Shown: positions 1-11,839 of the stretch, one piece after another
Position numbering within the stretch: position 1 is the first letter of the stretch
How the letters are laid out: the number at the start of each line of letters is the position of its first letter
NCBI RefSeq assembly: GCF_004798865.1
Contig: NW_025335589.1
Span: forward strand, 11,799,909-11,863,908
Reading direction: 5' to 3'
Length of the DNA stretch: 64,000 nucleotides
Origin: Varanus komodoensis
Lineage: Eukaryota > Chordata > Lepidosauria > Squamata > Varanidae
Program-made: the position numbers and the translations under genes
Notes under the pieces: model-generated
What the model was told of the DNA's origin: nothing
Seen by the model: the letters and a program-made list of their open reading frames with translations, nothing else
Database searches by the model: none

Positions 1-1539
1 TGCATTAGATGATCAATGATTCCTGATTCCAAATGGTTTCACAGTCTACATGATTATCTGCCCACCATTTAGACTGCTGAAATGAAAGATGCTTGGAGTA
101 ACCAGGGCTGGATTTTAGGGCAAAGGAACTCTGCTTAAGTTCTGGCACTTAAATTCCTGAGCTCAGAATTCTTTGAGGGCTGGTCCAAGACACTTTGACA
201 TCAGAGGTAAAGAACATAACAGTCTTGGTCCCCATCCTGCCGCAGAAAAATGCTCACAGAAGTGGCAGTTGAATCTTACTTCAGCATGGGCAGAGTGAAA
301 CCCTCTTCTACCACAACCAAGGGCAGCGGGCTTAGAAGGAGAAGGGCAAGTTGAATGGCTTGACTGCCAAGCACTTTGCTGCAACTTCCTGTCTCCCAGC
401 ATCTGCTCCTGGAAGCAGCCATCTCTCGCCTCTTTATTAATCCTCAGTGTTTGTCTTTTGCGCCATACTCTGGTTGCTGATCCCTGGGTTCTAGGAAAAG
501 GCAAACTAGACCCTAGAAACCTGACGTCTGCTCGCCTGTTTCCTAACAAAGCAAACAATAATTAAATTTGAAGTACACCAACGGTGGTGTGGTGTGGTGT
601 GGATGGAAAGGAGGAATGTTGTGTCAGTTGTAACAGTGACGACAAGGAATGGTCCATCTCTGATGCAGCCTCATGCCACATGGAAGTTACAGTCAACTCT
701 GAGGACTTCAGGTTCTCTTCATCTTCATACATGGTTGCCTCCTTTGTGTGTTCATTCAGCCATAACATTCAGTGAAAAGTGATTTGCTAGGTTTTAAAAA
801 TATCTTTGAACTATGAAGATTTCGCACTCATTTTCTTTTCATTTTTTCCCTTCCTTCAGAGGCAGCTAATCAAACGCAAATAATTAATTTTCAGCACTTG
901 CAACCTGGAGGCATTTCATTACCACATTGCAAAGGTGAGAAAACAAGAAAACATTAATATGCATGAAATCATTGCATAAGAAAGTCAGAAGGGTATTTTT
1001 TAAGTAAATAACTTTCCCAGTCTCCTGGAAAGTATCTTTCTTCTGGGCTTGAGAATGTTATGGGATTGCAACTGTTTAACCTTCATGAATACAGTAATCT
1101 GTAAAGCTTGCCCTGTTTTATGTAATTTAGATCACACAGGTAAATGAAACTGAGAAGGTGTTTAACCTTAAAAGTTAATGGTACCAGATCTGTCTCAGGG
1201 CGCACATCTCTGAGACTCCTGACCATGATGTCTAAGGCAAGATTTTTTAAAAAATGCATGGGAAAGGAGAGAACATTGGTCTGAAGAGATTTATCCACCG
1301 GGTGAGCTGGTTTTGTTTTGCTTTTTGAAAGGGTAACTAAACTGCAGCAGATAATGGAGAGGGGAGAGGAAATACTTGACCTCATTGCCTAAATGAAAGC
1401 AAACTGAGCAGTTAGCCCAGATAGTATCAATATCGGAGCAGAGAATAATAGCAGAGAAATGGGAAACTACTGGTTTTCTAATAAAAAGATTTGCAATGTG
1501 CCCCTAAGAACACCGTCTGTAGGAGAAGCATAGAGAATG
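1..1539. other. Unique sequence, no gene recognised
   Basis: No exon, repeat family or RNA gene is recognisable. Positions 584-601 hold a short GGTGT-type repeat. Around 845-965 an A+T-rich stretch contains TAATTAATTTTC, ATTAATATGCATG and similar homeodomain/POU-like words. That is compatible with a conserved non-coding element, but it is only an impression from composition. The open frames here (up to 131 codons on the minus strand) have no recognisable domain. Confidence 0.5.
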
Positions 1540-2753
1540 GCCAACATAATGTCAATCTTTAAAAAGGATCCAGGGAGGATCAGGCAAATTACAAACTAGT
1601 TAGCTCAACATCTGTTCTGGGTGAATTGGTGGAAAACATTAAAGGAAAAAATGAGTATGTAAATAAAAGAACAAGCTCTACTGAAAAATAATCAATATTG
1701 CTTCCATCCAATATCCTATGATGCTTATGCAAAGCTATTGTGTGATCACATTTGGAATTTTGTGTATAGTTCTAGTTGTTACACATAGAAAGGGATACTG
1801 TAGAAGAGGACAGTGCAGGGAAGGGCAACTGAGCCCTCAGCTTATGTAAACCTCTGAACAGGAAGGCTCACTTACATCTGATGCACCGAATGAAGCACGG
1901 CAGCAGTGATCTCCACTGCCAGGCCTTGCACCCTGATTTCTGTCCACAGGTCAGTTTTCACCATCTAGATGAAGCACTGGGGAAGGGCAGGGAAGGAGGC
2001 TGAGGTGCTGCTCTGAGATGCAGTGTTGGCCCCAGCTTTCTCCCCTTCCCAGCTCTGACATGCCCCTTTTCTCCCCTCCAAGGGCCATTGTGACCGTTGC
2101 TGAGGCAGCTGGCATGGCTTTCTCTGTGATGGCTATGAGGGTGGTGGGAGCTTGGCCTTCAGAGTTCCAGGTCCAAGAGGAAAGGATCTCAGAGCTGGGG
2201 CTCTGGGTAATCATATGCTCCCCAGGCAACATGGGGCCATAGGATTGCACCCTAAAATGACGAAGGGGCCAGAGCATCTCCCCCATGAGAATAGATTGCT
2301 ACAATGTTTGGAAGTGCTTAACTTAGTAAAAGTGCATAAAAGGAGACATGACAGAGGTGTACAAAATTATGTATGAGTTGGAGCATGTGGATTGGGAGAC
2401 ATTTTCTTCCTCCTTCATAAGAATCCATGAAGGTGTTTAGTGGGAGATTCAAACACAACACATATTCAGGCTATAGAATGCATTGCCACAAGAAGTAGTG
2501 AGGGACACAAATCTGGGTGGCTTTAAGGGACAAATTCATGGAGCATATGGCCATAAATGGCTGACAGTTCTAATGGCTATTGGCTTCCACCAGTATAAGA
2601 AGCAAAATTCATGTATGCATCAGCTGCTGTGGAATGTGAGTAGGAAGGACTCATGTCCTTCTTGTGGCTTTCCCACAGGGAGATAGTTGGCCACTGTGCG
2701 GACAGAACACTGGGCAGGATCCTTGGTTTGATCATGCATGTGATCTTCTTACA
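1540..2753 (+). mobile_element. CR1-type LINE, 3' part, internally deleted and interrupted
   Basis: At 1540-1700 the plus strand carries a worn reverse-transcriptase start region. Two frames give IFKKDPGR and then YKLVSSTSVLGELVE, which matches the CR1 block usually read as PIFKKG...NYRPVSLTSVLGKLVE. From about 1730 the sequence jumps to the CR1 3' region (TTTTGTGTATAGTTCTAG), so most of the RT domain is missing. From about 2254 to 2753 it follows the squamate CR1 3' region: GGGGCCAGAGCATCTCC, GACATGACAGAGGTGTACAA, TTGGCCACTGTG, and a final TGATCTTCTTACAC where full copies end in CTTCTTATG-type octamers. The two 3' blocks are separated by an unrelated segment (1831-2253). Stops and frame changes make it a relic. 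The family call is strong; the subfamily is not determined. Confidence 0.85.
1831..2253. other. Unrecognised ~420-bp segment inserted in CR1
   Basis: CR1 similarity stops at GGGCAACT (1823-1830) and resumes at AAAATGACGAAGGGG (2254 on). In intact copies these two words are adjacent, so the segment between them is extra. It is richer in G+C than its flanks and matches no repeat family I know. A degenerate short repeat, GCAACT before and GCACCCT at the end, may be a target duplication. I see no terminal inverted repeats and no poly(A). Confidence 0.5.
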
Positions 2754-4544
2754 CATCAGCTGTGCTAATTACCCCTCAATCCATTCCTGCACTGCCATCT
2801 TTTTCATTATAGTGAATTGGTTACATTGTGGAGGAAATGCAACAAATCTAGAAGACCAAATCAGGAAAATCTCCTGGATTTCGCCCCCAAAAGATTCCTT
2901 GCTCTACTTCACTATTCTTGTCACCAAATTTGCTTCTCCAGTATGGTTCGCAATAATGGAAACAGTACATTAGCCGGCCCCTTGAAAGGTTCCCATATCT
3001 GTCAGGCATCATGTCCATCACCGCACATTTCTGAGTGGAAGAGCTTCCTGGGCTGAGCTCCCATCCTTCAGCCTCCTGTGATGGTTGTCAATCAGAACTA
3101 GAAGGTAGATGTGGAGCCACTTCCATTTTTATCATCTTCAGCTCAGCTGACTGACAATTGCGTGGGGGTGATCACAACATTGTTATTATTTTTTTTTGGT
3201 GGAAATTACTATATGTTATCTATGTGACATTTTCATTCTGCATAAATGTAAGAGAATACCTATGCAGTAGAAGCTTGAGTTATGATTGCTAAAGAAATCA
3301 GTGCTGCATTTTTTGACGTATCCATGTTAACATACACTTAAATTCTCAGTCAGGGTACAGCACTGCTCCTGCTTAGAGTGACAGAGTACCAATTGATTCC
3401 CATGCTCGTGACAGCTTACACTGCCTGCTAATCTTTTATGACAGGCAGCAGTTCTTGCATCTGGTTTTCCATATTAACTTTTTTTGGGGCGGGCGGCAGT
3501 TTGGTCTTGAGAGGAAATTAGCACACTTTACCTAATGACAATGTGAGATGGATTTCTTTCTTCCTTCTTTTGCACTTTGACCTACATGGCAAGAAGGAGA
3601 AAAATAAGCGTAAGTGTGAAAGGCATATCTTGTTGTTGCTAAATCTTGAGAAATGCAATCATTGCTAAATAAAAAAGTTCAGGTTCATAGACTGTGAAGA
3701 GGAAGCAATGTGTTTAACCTGCACACCGCTGTTTTTATTTAGCACATTGGAGCTATTGCACCATTGTAATAGCATCTGTAAAGGTTAATGTGGATATGCA
3801 AATAAAATGGGAAGTTACAGACTATTTAACGGCATGTCCTCTCAGTGAATATGTTAGTGGCAGTTTGGGACAATTGCCACCATGTTAGCAGTCCTGTGCT
3901 TTGAAAGAAAGGAAAACAAAATCTCTTGGGAAAATGTAGCTGAACAATGGGTTCTCTGATTGTAGGGGAGCCAGAAAATGGCAGGATTCCGGCTACACGG
4001 AATTCAGTGCCTTGGTCATTTTTAACTACAGGGAGGAGGCAGCAATGTACAAAATACCCAGGAAAAGGTCATCTGATCCACTTCCTTGCTGTAATCTTGC
4101 CATTATAGTTGCAATGTTGTATCTGTGGCCATTGCTTTCAGAGCAGGGTCGAGGTTATGCCGTAGTCCAGGCACCTCAGTGAGTTCTTGTGTTTCTGTCT
4201 TGTTCCTGTTATTGGAAAGTCTCTCTGAATTTATTGATGTGGAGCCTTAGGGCCACAGGAAGAGAACTAGGTTAGGAATTCTGCATTAGGAATGCAAATT
4301 CTCTGCAACTCATTAGTCCCCCCTCACCCCATGTGCGTGTGTATTGTTGGGAAAATTTGGATAAATCCTGTTTGAAAAGCATTACTCCTGTGTGCCTTTG
4401 CATTGTGGGATCAAATCCTGTCTTCCTTCTCAAAACCAAGCTGTCACTGTTTAAAATGGCATTCCCCACTCCTTTCTCTCACCTTTAGCTGTAAGCTACA
4501 GTAGACAGGCCATTTTAGCTCAAATATACATTGTAAATAGCCAT
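2754..4544. other. Unique sequence, no gene recognised
   Basis: No repeat or exon is recognised. Positions 3720-3850 hold an A+T-rich stretch with TTTTTATTTAGCAC and TATGCAAAT (an octamer-like word), possibly conserved non-coding DNA. The rest looks like ordinary intergenic or intronic sequence. Confidence 0.45.
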
Positions 4545-5054
4545 TGTTGGAATTCAGTTTACAATAATCTTTTGATAGCCCAGCGGGGGGCTTCATGTGC
4601 CCTGATCATGCAGAATGTTTAGAGTCGAGATAAGGGTCTGAGCTTATCATGAATAGTTTCTAGTAGCTTGAATTTGCATGTCTGAGCAGACCTGGAGATG
4701 GGTTCAAGTTACTCAACTAAAGTCCATACAGGCAATTAGAAATATTGTAATCTCATTGTTACAGTGTGATTGACTGACATTTCTTTATCTGTTCTGTATG
4801 TGATGACCTCAGAATCTTATTGTAATCTCTGCATTCTGTCATCAATTGTCCTGTACCTGTGTACCTATAAATGCCCTGTAATGGTATTGAAGCTTTGCAG
4901 GGTTTATCTCTGCTAGACCGGTAATGCATTATCGTGAGTCAACCACGGGAACCTGGGATAGACAATAAAGACGCGGAGGTTCATAACGATTGATCTTTCC
5001 TACGACCCCGAGTTTTATTTCCTCTTCTCAAATTGAGATTCTGGGATTCTGACA
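4545..5054 (+). mobile_element. Solitary LTR of an endogenous retrovirus-like element
   Basis: A 510-bp block has the layout of an LTR. It starts TGTTGGAATTC and ends GATTCTGACA, so the TG...CA ends form an imperfect inverted repeat. A TATA-like box (CTATAAATG) lies at 4865-4873 and a polyadenylation signal (AATAAA) at 4964-4969, roughly 100 bp apart as expected for U3-R, followed by a T-rich U5. No primer-binding site, gag, pol or env lies beside it, so it looks like a solo LTR left by recombination between two LTRs. A clear target duplication is not visible, which suggests some age. I favour a retroviral (ERV) family over Gypsy, with low certainty about class. Confidence 0.65.
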
Positions 5055-6603
5055 GTATGTGGCATGAATTCTACTTCAGAAACTACTAGATTGGAGGTTT
5101 GGGCATTCTGGTAGCTTCACCTTGAGCCAGATTAATCACAAGCATTCCTGACATCTGGCAGCTGAACGGCACAAAGATAAGCATTCATCTCTGTAGTTGT
5201 GGTTCAGAAACTTCTTGAGAAGAAGCAAGAGATTACCGCCACATGGAAATGCAGTATGACATATGGACTTGCAGTGGGAAGACTTTTTCTTAGTGTGGTA
5301 GGCAGGATGTGCTTGCATTACAGGGCCCCATTATTTTAATATGGAGGACAGAGAACAATTCAATCTCAATAACCTTCTTCCTTAATATACTGAATAGAGA
5401 GAGTCTGAAAATGATACCATTTTCTAATTTAAGATGGCCCTTACTTGTGAGGATAGGGAGTTACATCACAGACCTTTTCAGAGGTTCATGGCCTGTATAT
5501 GCACATGGAATTTCATTTGCATAGGGAGTGACATGAAAGCCAGTTCACCCGCCCCCCCCTCATCATTTTCTTGTCATCTCCACAGCCTCTGCCAGGACAC
5601 CAGCCTAGTGAGAGAGCTTGGCCTCTTGGCAGCATGGTTTTTGGCTTCTTGGCCACTCTCAAAACCCTCACCGGGTTATGGTGTGCATCCCAGAGGGGAC
5701 TGATTTCAATACAGACACCATAGTTCAGAGATCATGTGCGGTTAATATGTGGCTTTAACTTAGTCTGATATGCAATATAAATAAATAAATACCCCGTGGC
5801 TTTAATTTAACATACTATTAACAGAAGGAATGTTTAAGTTAGTGGAACTCCACTGCTCTTTCCTACTGAACTAATACTTGCAGACTGCTTTGGATACTTA
5901 AGATCTGCAACCAGTTGTAACTCCTGCAACTAGTTTTACAAGTGGAATTTTGCTTGGAGTTTCCTTTTATGGATAGTTTGCAACTTGATTTCTGTTAGTG
6001 GAATATCATTCTTGCTAGTGGAATGGCACTGTTGGATAACGCTAGTTTCTTTAGGTGGCAAACGAAGGACTGTGAGGGCAAATTACAATCTTGGGCTGAT
6101 TTTTCTTATTACAGCTGGACTTGTGGAGGAGAACTTCCCCATAGATTCACCTGATAGAAATGACCAAGAATGATCACCTTCTTGTCATTTAAAAAAACGT
6201 TTCCCTTACAAGAAAATAGGGTTTTCAAAAAAACAATTTGGTATTTTCTTTTCCATTAAATTATATAGCATTTGTGTATGATAGTGGTGCCTGTAAGGGC
6301 AATATTTCCATTTACATGCTAATGAAGTGCTTTAGAAGGTGGCATGCCAACCCATCAACAATACAAAGGGGAAGCTAATGGGCATGTCTGGAAGGCTAAC
6401 AAAAGAGGTGTGACTCTAAGGGAAGGACCTGGTGTGCAAAACAGGTTCCAAAAGGCATCTGCATTTAAATAAGCCAATTAGAAAGGAATGGTATGTATTT
6501 TGTCAAAACATGTTTAGATGGGTCAGGGGAGAAGCCCTGGATCCTGATTAATACTCTTTTGCTTTTTAACCTTTTCAGATGCCAGCCTTCAACACAGACC
6601 CAC
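5055..6603. other. Unique sequence, no gene recognised
   Basis: No exon is recognised. At 5735-5810 the words GTGGCTTTAA and TAAATAAATAAATA occur. At 5915-6035, related words such as CAACTAGTTTTACAAGTGG and CTAGTGGAAT recur and may be a decayed short element that I cannot name. Nothing else stands out. Confidence 0.4.
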
Positions 6604-6656
6604 TCCTTCCTTCCTTCCTTCCTTCCTTCCTTCCTTCCTTCCTTCCTTCCTTCCTT
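6604..6656. repeat. (CCTT)n microsatellite
   Basis: An uninterrupted CCTT/TTCC tetranucleotide array of about 13 units. Frames across it translate to EGRK-type low-complexity peptide and are not genes. Confidence 0.97.
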
Positions 6657-6714
6657 TCCCTCCCAATAATCTAAAACAAAATAATATGCCTTTCCCAACT
6701 TGGTGCTCTCATCT

Positions 6715-6802
6715 TCGACTTCAACTTCCATCAGCTCCAGGCAGCATGAATTTGGATAGTCCAAAACATTCACAGGATTCCAGGTTGGCCAAGGCTGTGG
6801 GA
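6715..6802. repeat. Short palindromic squamate repeat, copy 1
   Basis: The sequence reads TTCAACTTCCATCAGCTCCAG, later ATAGTCCAAAACATTC, then CAGGTTGGCCAAGGCTG. This follows a common squamate repeat whose two halves are ACTACAACTCCCATCA and its complement TGATGGGAGTTGTAGT. This copy has lost part of the second arm. It is probably a non-autonomous DNA element; superfamily not determined. Confidence 0.6.
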
Positions 6803-7571
6803 GCAGCTGATGTGATACTTATTTGATTGGGGCATCAAATGAGATTGGGGGGGGGATTCTCATTTCTAGTTCACGACTCACAAACCGGAGACCAATGATG
6901 TTAATTCTTAAAAGGCTCATCCCTGCATTGTTTTGTTTGGTAGCTTATCCTTTCAAAGTAAGCCTTTTGAGAGAGACTGCCATTCAACTGTCCATTAAGA
7001 TTAATGTGAGCTAGAGAAGGTTTCACATTAATTTTCTAGAAGGAGATGAATCTGTCCCTTCCTGCACTCCTCTCTTTCGTTTAGAAAGGAATTCTTGAAA
7101 TGCCATCTTCTACAGTAGGATTGTCACATACCAGTGTATGTCTGCGAGAAGACTGGCTGCTTGAACTCCAGGGCAGAGATGAATTTGATAAGAGGTTATG
7201 GATAGATTATTTTAGCTGCCAAGAACTATGGCAAATGTTCTCTGTCATTTGGGAGAAGAATAGTTTATGCATATGTACATAGCACCTTGCCAACCCCTCC
7301 TCCTCAGCCTCAGTGTGTAGAATTGAAGCTGGATAAGTGGAGCAAGGCAACACAGTTGTCAAGCATGCAGGTTTCAGGAAGATTGTGTGATTTGCCATGC
7401 CAAAGAGATGATGTAAATTAGTCCATATGTACAGAAAGTCTGCAGCTTTCTTGTTCTTATATAATGTAAATCCTCTATACTTTAAAATAAAGGGTATGGG
7501 AAATTTCAGTCCTTATATTTTGATAAGAAGGCAGAAAACAGATTGTCATGTGTCCTGGCTTTTTCTGTGTT

Positions 7572-7660
7572 CTGGTGCAACAACTCCCATCAGCCTGAGC
7601 CAGCACTGCTAGTGGCTGTGGTCCAAAATATCTTTAGGACACCAGTTTTGGCAAGGCACA
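7572..7660. repeat. Short palindromic squamate repeat, copy 2
   Basis: CAACAACTCCCATCAGCCTGAGCC is followed by CAGCACTGCTAGTGGCTGTGGTCCAAAATAT and GGACACCAGTTTTGGCAAGGC. It has the same element order as copy 1 at 6715-6802, so the two copies are in the same orientation about 850 bp apart. Confidence 0.65.
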
Positions 7661-10085
7661 CCATGTGGGTCCTGTTGCCAGTTTTGCTGTCAGTTCTTTC
7701 TCCTTCATTGATAATCGATTTATCCTAACAGTTGTTCCATCAGAGGCGAAGGACCACCAGTGGCCGATGAGGTCTTCAGATACTTAATGTTAAAACCATG
7801 AAGTCAAACAATAACCTGGAACATTTTGGAAAGGAAAGGAGCATTGATGCTGTGAGATAAAAAATGGAAAGTAGTGGACTCCAATTCTGGAATTTCCATG
7901 TTTTTGAAAATAATGTTAATAATTTGATTAACTGTTGTATTCAATTAACAGTACAAGATCATATAATTTAAATGAAAAGGAAATTGCATGGCATATTTTC
8001 AGATAAATGGCTGTAGGATTGAAGCCTAAGGCCACATTCTTATGCATACTTACTTGAGTATAAGTGTTGTCAGACACAGTCCTGATACTTGTGCCCCAGA
8101 GTCGTCTTTTCAGTCCTTTTCAGTCGCCTCCAGGGAGGCACTTGGATCCTAGTGTCCTGATATTGACACCGGAGGAAGTGGCTAGTGGAGCCAGGCCCCA
8201 CCTGACCCTGATTGCAGTTGCTCCTTGGTTGTCACATACCTTTCTGCTCAGGAAGAGTTAGCACAAGCTGTAGTGGCTCTAGTGGGGTCACTGCACATCT
8301 AGACTGGCCAATGACATACAGTTTATTTGTGCTTCTCCTTCCTGAGTTGCATATGGAAGGGGCTAATTGGCCATGGGTGATGTTGTATTTTCCCCCCAAT
8401 AGGTTAAGATGATCATGATATGGACAGGTCACTGTGGGTAGTCCTTGTAGGGTAGTCCTCGTAGGCTTTTACAGAGCATAGCCCTCTGTTTGAAGGTCTA
8501 CCAGAGAACCACCATCTGTTTGACGACTGTTTGAAAGGTTCTTCTGACCCATTCTAATATAATGATACAGAACCTGATGAAATGGTGCCTGTCACAAGCT
8601 AGCATCTGGGCAGAAGACAGATCACCCAGTCACCATACATATGTCAGGCCAAGAGGTGCTGTATTTCTGTTGCAATAGTTCTTTTTGAATCGGCTACTAT
8701 ATATATATAAATCACTGAGTACACATCTTATGTAAAATTTATCCTCTGTTTTGGTGTTGCATAAGTGACCACCCTACTCTTAGAGGTGCCAAGAAGGCAT
8801 GGGAGGACTCCTGTGACTTATCTGTCAGGGCTTTGGGACTGGTGTGGGGGCAAGAATGGAGTGCTTTTGGGGCCCACAACATTTAGTGTCAAGGGACTCA
8901 AAGGGCTGTGGCTGAGGAGCGCCCTTCAGCACCCACAAGTGTAGTCAGAAAAACAGACTCTGCACTCTGATACTAATACATCCTGCAAAGCCTGTCCCTT
9001 GTCCCATTCCTTGTCGTAAATTAATCGAATTGTGGCTCCAGATTGCCTGGCTTATGTGTCTTGCCTCCTTATTTCCAAATAGGGTCACAGTGTGACTTAT
9101 TTCTAAGTAAACAGGCCTAGGATAGCACTACATAGGGCTAACAATAATATTTGTAAAGTCAGTCCCCAAGGTTTTGAAATCCTTTCAGGATTTTATTAAT
9201 CTGGTGTGTGCACTTGTGCATGTGTGCGTGCACGCACGTGAGAGAGAAAGACCGAGAGAAAGAATAATCTTCAGAGAGTTTCTTGATCTTTCTATTGTTT
9301 TGTTTAATATTACAAGGCACAGAAAAGTTCCAGCATGCATTTTTTTAAAAAACTCTGAACGTAAAAACTGGTCGCATATACATACCAAAATAATGAAATG
9401 TTGACACTCAAGGTCAGTACGGGAGGGTAAATCAAGGACATGAGCTTACTGCTTGGGCATGCTGTGATCTGAGGGATTTCTTAATAAGGAAGGGAGGACT
9501 CTTTGGAATTCTCGAAGGTGCCTGCCATCAGGGGCTGCCACTGCTGGCACACTGGTCGTGATAAATTATTCACACTCAATTGGAAGAGATGAAAAAGGAT
9601 AAGGACACGTTCGGAGACTCAACAAGGCAGGGAAAGCCGCAACAGAACCAAAGCAATGTGCAAAGAAAGAAACTTAATGTAATTATGTGCAACCTATGGT
9701 AGACTCCAGTGTGCATCTCAAGCAGGAGAGCCAGTCGGGATGTGATTTTATGGGATGAAGCAAAATCACAAGTTCTGCGTATAGTTTCAGGCATGTCTAA
9801 ACAGGAAACTTCCATGGATTAGACTGCCATGACGTTTCCCACAGGGCATGCTTGGCAGTGTTTGCTGAGAATTTTGGCCTTTTCTGTCTCTAAAGTTGCA
9901 TTGATTAGTTAGTGTCTCTACAGAGACCCACCTCTAAGTCTGACTGAATTCAGAAGGCTTTTTGCCTGCCTTCCCTCATCAGATTTTCTTAAAAATCAAC
10001 CTCTTTTTATGTAGGTGAAAATTTTGATAGTAAGTATTTTGGGAAAGGGCTTCCCTTTTGCTTCTTAATCTAAACCTGAAGTAGA
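7661..10085. other. Mostly unique sequence, no gene recognised
   Basis: No exon is recognised. Positions 8020-8060 and 9085-9125 (TTATTTCTAAGTAAACAGGCCTAGGATAG) carry short matches to the squamate repeat seen more clearly at 38436-38516. A purine-rich patch with GTGCACGCACGTGAGAGAG lies at 9220-9262, and a short (TA)n run at 8699-8710. The rest is featureless. Confidence 0.4.
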
Positions 10086-10245
10086 AGGAGAAGGATATAT
10101 AACAAAAAGTTATGCCAATGATAGTGTTGGCAATCTTAAATCCATCCCTATCCATACAATATATATTAGATCAAATTAAAAAATGGGCCTCTCTTGGCTA
10201 GAAAATTAATAAAAAAATAAATCTCAACCTGAAAATAAGCACAGA
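10086..10245 (+). mobile_element. Probable L1 LINE ORF2 fragment (RT YADD region)
   Basis: Around 10100 the plus strand reads GYITKSYAND, and one frame over it continues IVLAILNPSLSIQYILDQIKKWASLG then KINKK. This parallels the L1 RT block with the catalytic YADD/FADD box, followed by ...NP..S...LL..I..F...SGYKIN..KS. The second catalytic-box residue pair reads ND rather than DD, and a one-base shift follows. The fragment is about 160 bp with no tail. The match is by eye at protein level and could be overestimated. Confidence 0.45.
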
Positions 10246-11839
10246 TAAAAAGAAAGAAATGGGGAAATAATATGCCATGCTCAGAAATTTAGAATCCAAG
10301 AAAACTTTTATTCCATGAAGGATAGGAACAGACAGAGTCTTAAACTGCAGTTCAAATGTCATCTAGTTACAAGCTAGATAGCAAGGCAGCAAAGTATAAA
10401 TCATCTGCATTCACACTTCTTAGCTCCTAGGAGAACAAAGAAACGTATGCCTTGTGTAGCTTATGGAAGAGGGTAGCATCAGGATAGAACCTCATTCTAA
10501 AGAAAGTGAGGAAGGCCCATACCTACCCTGAAGCTTTGTCCAGCGAGGCTGAACGTTGTTGTTGTGGAAACACAAGTGCAGTTGGTTTGTGAGCCCTGAA
10601 CTGGTTTCCATGCTGGAACTAACCATTCTTATACTTCTTATATTTTGATGCCCTAGTTTTATTTATGGGCAAAGGAGGGATCACACAGATGAGTGAGTGA
10701 AACTTCCTTTGTGTCCTTACCTCATCACTATTGTTGTATTTGCCTAGTTAGAATCAGAATTTATTAAACCATTCTTGATAAACCATTTTAACTACTTCTT
10801 ATTCTAGCCTGAAATGTTTAGCAAGACAGCTCCTTTCTTCTTCCTGTTTACTTTTGCTAAGATTTGTTGATTACATTTTATCTTCACCACAACCTGGTCA
10901 CCAGACTGGCAATCAACTCATTCTGTTTTCAGGACCAAAAGTCAGTCTAATCTGACCATTCTCCCAGCATGACTTAGCAACTACAAGGTACTGTTTAGGT
11001 GTTGAGCTCTTCTTTCTATGCCTTTCTCCAAAATGAACCACACCAAAGAGGGATGATTAAATCTCATAATACCATATAGAAAACAGATGTATCATTTAGG
11101 TCTTCTAGATCATAGCTGAACCTGTTCACTTGCTTAGGATGTAGAAGCACTTCTGTACTGGGTGATTTTTTCCACCAGAACTCTGGATTGGACAATTCAA
11201 AGGTACCCTCATGGGTTTGTCAGGTGGATGGAATCACAGAAATCTGGTCTGCATTCATATGCTTTCATGCTTACTGGTTGCTACTTCTTTTAATCTAATC
11301 TAACCCAATCATCTGGTGCGTAATTGACTGTGTTCCTGGCAGAGTTCTTGAGACAAGCTGTCGGGGTAATGCAAATTAAATACCAAGTCCACAGTACACA
11401 TGTCAAAGAGCCAGCATGCCTAAGCTGTTCCATAAGTCTCTCTGTGTGTGTTCAGAGGCCCAACCAAACAGCACTGTGTTGTAGCATTCTGTCTCCCACA
11501 AGGCCGTATATTTAAGGCCATGTGCTTGTGTAGGATCTAAGAAGGGCCTCTTCCATTTATGTGATGTCTCTGCTTAGCCATTTGACTCATGTATCATTGT
11601 CTGTATAACAGGAGCCAAAGCTGGTCCCTTTACCGCAGGAGAGACTCTTCAGATAAGGCCAGAGAGAGGAAGCATCTTGCTCTTGGCTATCCTTTTTGTT
11701 GCTGCCTCATGCATTATGTTACTGAGAGAGTTCGGGTTTCCAAATGAATTGGAGGCTTCTGCTACATAGGCTTTATAATGTATAAATAACACCAACAAAT
11801 AAAACTGCCATGGGTTCCTGAGCAGCAAAGTCTTGCCGG
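10246..11839. other. Unique sequence, no gene recognised
   Basis: No exon, repeat family or RNA gene was recognised. Short clusters of AATAAA/ATTTAAA are what A+T-rich DNA would give by chance. Confidence 0.4.
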
